Positions 7,305-12,626 of a stretch of 15,382 bases of DNA are shown in pieces. Below the pieces are notes generated by a model. The model was not told where the DNA came from, searched no databases, and was given only the letters and a program-made list of their open reading frames with translations. The DNA is from JBKDZR01 sp047971485 (GTDB taxonomy: Bacteria > Pseudomonadota > Alphaproteobacteria > Rhodobacterales > Rhodobacteraceae): NCBI GenBank assembly GCA_047971485.1, contig JBKDZR010000147.1, positions 1-15,382 on the forward strand, given 5' to 3'. Every line of letters starts with the position of its first letter. Position 1 is the stretch's first letter. Both the position numbers and the translations under genes were made by a program.

Positions 7305-7455
7305 ACTGGCGGTGGCCGTGGCGATCAGCCTGTTTGGCCTGAACTCGGGCGCGGCGCTGGCCACCGTCGTCGGCGTGCTGGTCGAAGTGCCGGTGATGCT
7401 GTCGCTCGTCGCCTTCGCCAACCGCACCCGCACACGTTTCCCGGAGGGTTCATGA
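7186..7455 (+). pseudogene. acr3: 3' fragment of the arsenite efflux permease Acr3
   Basis: In the frame ending with TGA at 7453-7455, the sequence reads PILIQSYGIFAIAYGAAFAL, then [40 protein letters not shown] and a short polar tail. These are the last two to three membrane helices of the Acr3 arsenite exporter (about 90 of roughly 350 residues), including the conserved NFFELAVA segment. All upstream helices, including the one with the essential cysteine, are gone. The fragment begins inside the arsC1 reading frame in a different phase, so it cannot be translated as a fusion; a GTG at 7249 could at best start a useless peptide. Its stop overlaps the start of the next arsC by four bases (ATGA), the original operon arrangement. 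This is a deletion relic, not a frameshift. Confidence 0.88.
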
Positions 7456-7859
7456 TCGTCATCCACCATAACCCCGCCTGCGGCACCTCGCGCAATGTGC
7501 TGGCGATCATCCACGCCTCGGGCGCCGAGCCGGTGATTATCGACTATCTGACCGAAGGCTGGACACGCCCGCAGCTTCTGGCGCTGTTCGCCGCCGCGAA
7601 CCTCACCCTTCGGCAGGCGCTGCGCGAGACGAAATCACCGGCGGCGGAGCTGGGCCTGCTGGAAGACGGTGTCAGCGACGACACCATCCTTGATGCGATG
7701 ATCGCCTATCCGGTGCTGGTCAACCGGCCCATTGTCGCCAGCCCCAAGGGTGTGCGCCTCTGCCGTCCATCCGAGGCGGTGCTACCGCTGCTGGACCGCC
7801 CGCCCGTGGGGCCGCTTTACAAGGAAGACGGCCAGATGATCCTGAATGAAAAAGGGTGA
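7452..7859 (+). CDS. arsC: Glutaredoxin-dependent arsenate reductase
   Basis: The protein is 135 residues, close to the 140 of plasmid R773 ArsC. It has the thioredoxin-like fold with the catalytic cysteine in HNPACGTSRN (Cys10 here) and the arsenate-binding arginines in NRPIV and GVRLCRPSE. It reduces arsenate to arsenite in the cytoplasm using glutathione and glutaredoxin. It appears intact. The start ATG overlaps the acr3 stop (ATGA) and its own stop overlaps the arsH GTG, so translation is coupled along the operon. With acr3 broken, the arsenite produced has no dedicated exit encoded in this operon, so the gene would help only if another exporter exists in the genome. Confidence 0.93.
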   Translation: MIVIHHNPACGTSRNVLAIIHASGAEPVIIDYLTEGWTRPQLLALFAAANLTLRQALRETKSPAAELGLLEDGVSDDTILDAMIAYPVLVNRPIVASPKGVRLCRPSEAVLPLLDRPPVGPLYKEDGQMILNEKG

Positions 7860-8578
7860 GATCGTTGCCTGAGCTGCCGACTATCGACGCCGATTGCTTC
7901 CACCCGATCAACCCGGACCACCTGTTCCCGGCCACGCGCAGCACCCATCCGCCGCGCATCCTGCTGCTCTATGGATCGCTGCGGGATCGTAGCATGTCGC
8001 GCTTCGCCGCCGAGGAAGCCGCGCGCATCCTGACCGCCTTTGGCGCTGAAACCCGGCTGTTCGATCCCCGTGGCCTGCCGCTGGTCGATGAGACCTCTGC
8101 CGACCACCCCAAGGTGACGGAACTGCGCGATCTGGTGACATGGTGCGAGGGCATGGTCTGGTCCTCGCCCGAACGTCACGGTGCGATGACCGGGCTGATG
8201 AAGACGCAAATCGACTGGATCCCCCTGTCGCTTGGCGGTGTGCGCCCGACACAAGGCAAGACGCTGGCGGTGATGCAGGTTTGCGGCGGCAGCCAAAGCT
8301 TCAACACCGTGAACCAGCTGCGCATCCTTGGCCGCTGGATGCGTCTTCTGACCATCCCCAACCAATCCTCGGTCGCCCGCGCATGGGATGAATTCGACGA
8401 TGAGGGGCGCATGAAGCCGTCGCCATACTACAACCGGATCGTGGATGTGATGGAGGAACTGACCCGCTTCACCTGGCTCACCCGCGACATTCGCGATCAT
8501 CTGGTGGACCGCTATTCCGAACGCGTCGAAAGCCACGAGAAACTATCGCTAAGGGTGAATCAGCCCAAGGCGGTGTAA
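7856..8578 (+). CDS. arsH: ArsH, NADPH-dependent FMN reductase for organoarsenicals
   Basis: The protein is 240 residues, normal for ArsH. The flavodoxin-like FMN site is LLYGSLRDRSMSRFAAEEAA. Further family segments are WSSPERHGAMTGLMKTQIDW, CGGSQSFNTVNQLRILGRWM and LLTIPNQSSVARAWDEFDDE. ArsH oxidises trivalent methylated or aromatic arsenicals to the less toxic pentavalent form and reduces quinones and metals in vitro. The start is the GTG at 7856, overlapping the arsC stop (GTGA); no better ATG lies near. It is the last gene of the ars operon. Its stop is only 11 bases from the stop of the convergent rpiR gene, with no obvious terminator between them. Confidence 0.94.
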   Translation: MRSLPELPTIDADCFHPINPDHLFPATRSTHPPRILLLYGSLRDRSMSRFAAEEAARILTAFGAETRLFDPRGLPLVDETSADHPKVTELRDLVTWCEGMVWSSPERHGAMTGLMKTQIDWIPLSLGGVRPTQGKTLAVMQVCGGSQSFNTVNQLRILGRWMRLLTIPNQSSVARAWDEFDDEGRMKPSPYYNRIVDVMEELTRFTWLTRDIRDHLVDRYSERVESHEKLSLRVNQPKAV

Positions 8579-8589
8579 AGCGGTCCCAA

Positions 8590-9474
8590 TCAAGCCCCCG
8601 TCACGGTCGGAATGCGCGGCGAGGTGGCGTTCTGCTGTACCCGGGCGGCTACCGCGACGACCAGCGCCTGGGCCAGGCACATCGGTGCGGCAAGTGAGCG
8701 GGAGAACGTGTAATCATGTTCCGGCACCGCGAACAGCACATCCGCGCTTTTGGCAAAGGGGGACAGGCTGCTGTCTGAAATGGCAACGATCGGCACGGCG
8801 CGGCGGGCGGTTTCCTCGGTGATGCTGACCACCTCATGCGCGTAAAAGCGGAACGAGACGACGAACAGCACATCCCTGGGGCCGATCGTGCGCGCCATAT
8901 GGGTGGCCAGCCCGCCCCCGGGATCCAACAGGACACAGGTCTTGCCCACCATCGTCAACACATAGCGCATCAGGTCGACTACCGCGGCCGAGCGCAACTG
9001 CCCCAGAAGGTAGATCGTCTCGGCCCTGTGCAGAAGATCCACGGCCTGTGCCAGCTGATCCTGGTCAATCTCTTCCAGCAACCCGTGCAGCGATGCGATA
9101 TCGCGGACCACCAGATCGCGGAGAAAGCCGAATTCGGAATGATCCGTGCGCGCGCTGAGCTCGCTGCCAAGCGCCTTGACCCGCGCCTCAAAGCCCGGCG
9201 CGGCCGTGGCCAGGCGCTTCTGAAACAGGGCCTGCAATTCCTTGAACCCGCGATAGCCCAGGGACTGGGCAAAGCGCACGAAGCTGGAGGCATGGATCCC
9301 GCAGCGTTCAGCGATGGCATTGACCGAATGCACCGCAACATCATTGGGGCTCTGGGTCAGAAAAACCGAGATTTTCTGGTAGGTTTTGCTCATCTGATCG
9401 TGGCGGGCGTGGATCAGGCGGATCAGCTCCTCGTAATCCTGTGGAACGTCCTGCGGCGGTGTCGGTGTCGGCAT
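8590..9474 (-). CDS. RpiR-family transcriptional regulator (HTH plus SIS domain)
   Basis: The protein is 294 residues from the ATG at 9474, which follows AAGGAGAT at ideal spacing; an in-frame ATG at 9501 lies in the proposed promoter and is not used here. The N-terminal RpiR helix-turn-helix spans about residues 15-90 (TYQKISVFLTQSPNDVAVHS, then AERCGIHASSFVRFAQSLGY, RGFKELQALF). The C-terminal SIS sugar-isomerase-like domain, about 145-280, contains YLLGQLRSAA, VLFVVSFRFYAHEVV and VAISDSSLSPFAKSADV. It senses a phosphosugar or other catabolic intermediate; many members control inositol genes. A palindrome immediately upstream (9497-9512) recurs in the iolD control region, pointing to autoregulation and control of the cluster. 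It is the last gene of the leftward arm. Confidence 0.92.
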   Translation of the reverse strand: MPTPTPPQDVPQDYEELIRLIHARHDQMSKTYQKISVFLTQSPNDVAVHSVNAIAERCGIHASSFVRFAQSLGYRGFKELQALFQKRLATAAPGFEARVKALGSELSARTDHSEFGFLRDLVVRDIASLHGLLEEIDQDQLAQAVDLLHRAETIYLLGQLRSAAVVDLMRYVLTMVGKTCVLLDPGGGLATHMARTIGPRDVLFVVSFRFYAHEVVSITEETARRAVPIVAISDSSLSPFAKSADVLFAVPEHDYTFSRSLAAPMCLAQALVVAVAARVQQNATSPRIPTVTGA

Positions 9475-9496
9475 GGCGGATCTCCTTGTCCGATCA

Positions 9497-9512
9497 TGCA
9501 ATAAATATTGCG
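9497..9512. promoter_or_regulatory. Candidate RpiR operator upstream of rpiR
   Basis: TGCAATAAATATTGCG has the form TGCAA-N6-TTGCG and lies 22 bases before the rpiR start, in the 56-base gap after the dehydrogenase gene. The same TGCAA-N6-TTGC(A/G) pattern with identical spacing lies at 12545-12560 between the divergent operons. Upstream on the minus strand, CTGACA at 9529-9534 resembles a -35 box. AATATT inside the palindrome, 19 bases away, could be a -10 box, so a repressor bound here would block rpiR's own promoter. The palindrome is visible; the binding protein is inferred. Confidence 0.5.
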
Positions 9513-9530
9513 GCCCTGAAAGCGGCGATG

Positions 9531-10649
9531 TCAGACCGACAGCCAGGCGCGCTGCCGGGATGAGGCCTGAATCCGTTCGACCAGGGTTTGGATCCGGGCG
9601 CCCTTGCGAAAGTTGAACGGCTCGGGCGCCGTGCCGGCGAGAGCGTCCAGAAATCCGGCGACCTCGATGGCCTTGAGATCGTTGAAGCCGATCTGGTGAC
9701 CGGGTGCGACGCAGAAGCGGCCATAGGGCGTATGGGCCGGGCCAGCCTCGATCCGGCGAAAGCCGCGCCGCCCCTCGGGGTCGTCGTAGGTGAAGAAATG
9801 AAGCTCGTTAAAGCGTTCTTGGCTAAAGGCCAGCGCACCTTTCGAGCCATAGACCTCGAAATCGTGCTGCATGCTGCGCCCGGTGGCGATCCAGTTGCCT
9901 TCGATCGAGCCGGACGCGCCATTTTCGAACCGCACAAAGGCGCGGCCTACATCGTCCACCGTGATCTGTTTGGTCCCGCCTTTGCCGTCGGGGCGTTCGG
10001 AGATCATCGTGACGCAATCGCCCATGACCTCGGTGATCGGGCCCAGCAGGTATTCGGCCGTCGCCAGCGCGTGCGAGCCGATATCGGCCAAGGCACCGCC
10101 GCCTGCTGGATCGTGGCGGAAGGTCCAAGGGCCGTTGGCGTCGGCCATGTAATCCTCGGCGTGCAAGCCGCGATAGCCGCGGATTTCGCCCAGTTCGCCG
10201 CCCGCAATCATCTCGCGCGCGAGGGACAGCATGGGGTTGCATAGGTAGTTGAACCCGACCTGTGTTTTGCGCCCGGCGGCCTCGGCGGCGTCCGCCATCT
10301 CCAGCGCATCGGCAGCCAAAGGGGCCAACGGTTTTTCGCAATAGACGTGTTTGCCTGCGGCGATGGCGGCCAGTGCCATTTCCTTGTGCAAGGCGTTCGG
10401 CGCGGTGATGTCGATCACGTCGATCTCGGGGGTGTCGATCAGGCTGCGCCAGTCCGAGGTGGCATTGGCAAAGCCGAAATCGGCGGCGGCGCGTGCGGCG
10501 GCCTCGTCGGAGATGTCGGCCAGTGTGTGCAGCTCGATCTCCATGGGTAGGTCAAACACCTTGGCGGCGGTGGCGAAGCCGAACACATGGGCCTTGCCCA
10601 TAAAGCCTGAGCCGATCAGGCCGATGCGAAGTTTGGGTTTATCGGGCAT
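9531..10649 (-). CDS. Gfo/Idh/MocA-family NAD(P)-dependent sugar or cyclitol dehydrogenase
   Basis: The protein is 372 residues. The N-terminal Rossmann fold has GLIGSGFMGKAH (10-21) for cofactor binding. The EKP motif (Lys106) and the catalytic pair in GALADIGSHALATAEYL (Asp188, His192) are present, as in inositol dehydrogenases. The pattern of conserved stretches (NATSDWRSLID, GPAHTPYGRF) reminds me of the levoglucosan-dehydrogenase type within the family, though this is from memory. It would oxidise one hydroxyl of a cyclic sugar or inositol to a ketone. In this context it is the likely producer of a keto intermediate for IolE. Its start overlaps the stop of the upstream hydroxyacid dehydrogenase gene by 11 bases, so both are in one operon. 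The stereospecificity and substrate cannot be read from sequence. Confidence 0.9.
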   Translation of the reverse strand: MPDKPKLRIGLIGSGFMGKAHVFGFATAAKVFDLPMEIELHTLADISDEAAARAAADFGFANATSDWRSLIDTPEIDVIDITAPNALHKEMALAAIAAGKHVYCEKPLAPLAADALEMADAAEAAGRKTQVGFNYLCNPMLSLAREMIAGGELGEIRGYRGLHAEDYMADANGPWTFRHDPAGGGALADIGSHALATAEYLLGPITEVMGDCVTMISERPDGKGGTKQITVDDVGRAFVRFENGASGSIEGNWIATGRSMQHDFEVYGSKGALAFSQERFNELHFFTYDDPEGRRGFRRIEAGPAHTPYGRFCVAPGHQIGFNDLKAIEVAGFLDALAGTAPEPFNFRKGARIQTLVERIQASSRQRAWLSV

Positions 10650-11613
10650 CGTGGGTCTTTCTGTTCACAACAAGATCGGGGTCGATGGCCCCGTCCAAAA
10701 AGGTCAAAGCATTCTCGATAGATGAGATAGCCATACGTTGCCCGCATTCGTCGGTCAGCCCGGCAATGTGAGGGGAAAGCACCACATTATCCTGCCCGGC
10801 GAAGGGAAAATCTGGGCCGGGGGGTTCGTCGTCGAACACGTCCAGTCCGGCGGCGAAAATCTGACCTGAACGCAGGGCTTCGGACAGGGCCGCTTCGTCC
10901 ACCACGCCACCGCGGGCAGCGTTCACCAGAACCGAGCCGGGGCGCATTTTGGCCAGCCGCTCGGCGTTGAGCAACGGCTCTTTGCCGCGTGGTATATTCA
11001 GGGTGACGATGTCGGCCCAAGCAAGGGCTTCGTCCAGATCGGCGGCGGCGGACACGGGGCCTTTGGGCCAGCCGCGTGCCTCAAGAAACGGGTCGTAAGC
11101 GTTGATGTTCAGGTCGAACCCTTGGGCCATGCGGGCGATATGCTGCCCGATCCGGCCATAGCCGATGATCAAGAGGCGTTTGCCGCTGATCTCACGCGCC
11201 TCCATTCGGTTGCGCCAGCTCCATTGTGCCGGGTCCCTCACCGCGTGATCGGCGCGCAGCACGGATTTCGAGGCGGCGAGGATCATCATCATCGCATGTT
11301 CTGCGACGGAGATGGAATTCACATCCCCGACGATGGTCAGCCCGATGTTGCGGGCGTTCAGAGCCTCCAGATCGACGGAATCGTAGCCAACCCCATGACG
11401 CGACACGACCTTGAGCCGTTCGGCTTTGGCAATCGTCGCGGCGGTAAGCGGCTGGGTGCGGATCACCAGCGCGTCGGCTTTGTGGATCAGCGGGGCGTAA
11501 GAGGGTTCCGAGACCTCCTCGACATAATCCACGGTGATGCCCCGGCTAGGAAGTTCGGCCAGCAAGGCCTCGCCCGCCGGATGCAGTTTGCCTGCGACAA
11601 GCAGATGGGTCAT
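10639..11613 (-). CDS. D-isomer-specific 2-hydroxyacid dehydrogenase
   Basis: The protein is 324 residues from the ATG at 11613 (MTHLLVAGKLHP), preceded by AAAGGGGG. An ATG further upstream at 11652 would lie inside the aldolase gene and add non-family residues. The NAD-binding loop is GYGRIG (151-156) in KRLLIIGYGRIGQHIARMAQ. The catalytic triad is present: Arg234 in VNAARGGVVDE, Glu263 in LDVFDDEP and His282 in SPHIAGLT. The enzyme interconverts a 2-keto acid and a D-2-hydroxy acid, as in phosphoglycerate or glyoxylate/hydroxypyruvate reductases. Its gene starts in a 4-base overlap with the aldolase stop (ATGA), so it is tightly coupled. A role in processing the aldolase product or substrate is likely. 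It is not a standard inositol-pathway enzyme. Confidence 0.92.
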   Translation of the reverse strand: MTHLLVAGKLHPAGEALLAELPSRGITVDYVEEVSEPSYAPLIHKADALVIRTQPLTAATIAKAERLKVVSRHGVGYDSVDLEALNARNIGLTIVGDVNSISVAEHAMMMILAASKSVLRADHAVRDPAQWSWRNRMEAREISGKRLLIIGYGRIGQHIARMAQGFDLNINAYDPFLEARGWPKGPVSAAADLDEALAWADIVTLNIPRGKEPLLNAERLAKMRPGSVLVNAARGGVVDEAALSEALRSGQIFAAGLDVFDDEPPGPDFPFAGQDNVVLSPHIAGLTDECGQRMAISSIENALTFLDGAIDPDLVVNRKTHDAR

Positions 11614-12404
11614 CGCGTGCCCCCTTTCGCCTCCGTCACCAGAGTGCGCCATTCGGCCACCGAGGCCCCGGCCGCCGTGGCCAGTAGACGGCTGTCACCC
11701 GAGACGGTCAGCAAGTCGAACCCCCAGTCGATCGCCCGGGCCGCATAGGCGGGGGTGCCGCAATGCAGGCAGGCCATCAGCCCGTTGCGGTCGCAGGCGG
11801 CGGCGATCCGGCGGATCAGGTCGATCAGTTCGGGTTCCTCGCGGTCGAACCCCGGTGGCAGGCGTCCCTCCTGTGTGCCCAGGGTCAGATCGGCCGGTCC
11901 GATATAAATCCCGTCCAGCCCCGGTGTGGCGGCGATGGCCTCCAGATTTGCCACCCCTTCGCGGGTTTCGATCATCGCCAGGGCCAGCACCTGGTCATTG
12001 GCCTCGGGGCCGTACCCGCCATAGGCGATCGCGGCCCGGGTCGGCCCAAAGCTGCGCTGCCCGGTCGGAGGATAACGCATGAAGCTGACGAATTCCGCTG
12101 CTTCTTCAGCGGAATTGATCATCGGACAGATGATCCCCTGGGCGCCGGCATCCAGGGCCTTCATCACGATGCCGGGTTCGCGCCAGGGCACCCGTGCCAG
12201 GGGCGTCACCCCCGAAGCGCGCAGGGCCTGCAACATGCCCAGGGCATCGCGATAGTCCAGCGCGCCGTGCTGGATGTCGATGGTCAGGCTGTCATAGCCC
12301 TGCGCGGCCATGATCTCGGCGGTAAAGGCACTGCCGATTGACAGCCATCCGTTCAGGATCGGCCGGCCCGCGCTGTGCATGTGTTTCAATTTGTTCTCGA
12401 ACAT
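11610..12404 (-). CDS. HpcH/HpaI-family class II aldolase
   Basis: The protein is 264 residues from the ATG at 12404, with GGAAAGG just upstream; the open frame continues far upstream but without family similarity. It matches the metal-dependent 4-hydroxy-2-oxoacid aldolases (HpaI, GarL types). His46 lies in IDIQHGALDY, Arg71 and Asp85 in ARVPWREPGIV and KALDAG, Glu146 in AMIETREG and Asp172 in GIYIGPADLT. These correspond to the HpaI catalytic and metal-binding residues. It would cleave a 4-hydroxy-2-ketoacid into pyruvate (or a close relative) and an aldehyde. It is the first gene of the leftward operon, transcribed away from iolD, with a GC-rich leader of about 130 bases. The exact substrate is unknown. 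It is unlike IolJ, the phosphorylated-substrate aldolase of the classical inositol route. Confidence 0.93.
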   Translation of the reverse strand: MFENKLKHMHSAGRPILNGWLSIGSAFTAEIMAAQGYDSLTIDIQHGALDYRDALGMLQALRASGVTPLARVPWREPGIVMKALDAGAQGIICPMINSAEEAAEFVSFMRYPPTGQRSFGPTRAAIAYGGYGPEANDQVLALAMIETREGVANLEAIAATPGLDGIYIGPADLTLGTQEGRLPPGFDREEPELIDLIRRIAAACDRNGLMACLHCGTPAYAARAIDWGFDLLTVSGDSRLLATAAGASVAEWRTLVTEAKGGTR

Positions 12405-12508
12405 TCCGGCGCCTTTCCGTTTGGGGCGGTCCGGGGCGGGGCCGTGACGGCGCCCGGGGCGGCATGCATCACACGGATGCGGCCCGCACCCGATGGGGCG
12501 ATCCTCAT
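12386..12508 (-). CDS. Possible 40-residue leader peptide before the aldolase
   Basis: An ATG at 12508 is preceded on the minus strand by GGGAGG eight bases away, a stronger ribosome binding site than that of the aldolase itself. It opens MRIAPSGAGRIRVMHAAPGA and ends CSRTN at a TGA, overlapping the aldolase start by 19 bases in another frame. Such an arrangement could give translational coupling. The peptide resembles nothing I know and is rich in Ala, Pro and Arg, as random high-GC frames are. It is therefore reported only as a possibility. Confidence 0.2.
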   Translation of the reverse strand: MRIAPSGAGRIRVMHAAPGAVTAPPRTAPNGKAPECSRTN

Positions 12509-12521
12509 GGCGGCTTCCTCC

Positions 12522-12544
12522 CTGACCTTGTTTTCCCAGGTCAG
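12522..12544. promoter_or_regulatory. 7-bp inverted repeat CTGACCT-N9-AGGTCAG
   Basis: CTGACCT (12522-12528) and AGGTCAG (12538-12544) are exact reverse complements, separated by nine bases. The repeat directly abuts the TGCAA palindrome and lies at the expected transcription start of the leftward operon, just before the GGGAGG leader site. It could be a second operator or a hairpin at the 5' end of the leftward mRNA. The partner is unknown. Confidence 0.45.
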
Positions 12545-12571
12545 TGCAATGATCGTTGCAAAATTCTTGCA
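12545..12571. promoter_or_regulatory. Candidate RpiR operator with overlapping palindromes
   Basis: TGCAATGATCGTTGCA (12545-12560) is a near-perfect 16-bp palindrome (14 of 16 positions symmetric) of the form TGCAA-N6-TTGCA. The same TTGCAA then opens a second one, TGCAA-N5-TTGCA (12557-12571). The first matches the site upstream of rpiR in arm sequence and spacing. Together they cover the predicted -10 region of the leftward promoter and the predicted -35 of the rightward promoter. One regulator bound here could control both arms. Confidence 0.55.
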
Positions 12572-12578
12572 TTGTCAA
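12549..12578 (-). promoter_or_regulatory. Candidate leftward promoter for the aldolase operon
   Basis: On the minus strand a perfect -35 hexamer TTGACA occupies 12578-12573. After 18 bases, GATCAT (12554-12549) matches four of six positions of the -10 consensus. Transcription would begin near 12542, giving a leader of about 138 bases. The -10 lies inside the TGCAA palindrome. Assigned by eye only. Confidence 0.4.
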
Positions 12579-12595
12579 TCTGTATTTCCTAAATT
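12567..12595 (+). promoter_or_regulatory. Candidate rightward promoter for iolDE
   Basis: TTGCAT (12567-12572) as a weak -35 and TAAATT (12590-12595) as a -10 are 17 bases apart, upstream of iolD. Start of transcription would be near 12602. The -35 forms part of the second TGCAA palindrome. The hexamers are only moderate matches. Confidence 0.35.
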
Positions 12596-12598
12596 GAC
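12574..12598. promoter_or_regulatory. Inverted repeat GTCAAT-N13-ATTGAC
   Basis: GTCAAT (12574-12579) and ATTGAC (12593-12598) form an exact 6-bp inverted repeat with a 13-base spacer, between the RpiR-like palindromes and the iolD ribosome binding site. The left arm overlaps the leftward -35 box and the right arm the rightward -10 box. It may be a further protein-binding site. Confidence 0.35.
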
Positions 12599-12626
12599 CC
12601 GGACATCTTCGCGGGAGGAGGCGGAC

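Noticed and set aside
7817..8536. 239-codon minus-strand frame opposite arsH
   Set aside because: arsH has clear family motifs and operon overlaps, whereas the antisense frame has neither.
8579..8589. Search for a bidirectional terminator between the arsH and rpiR stops
   Set aside because: Only 11 bases separate the stops, and neither they nor their edges form a stem with a T-run.
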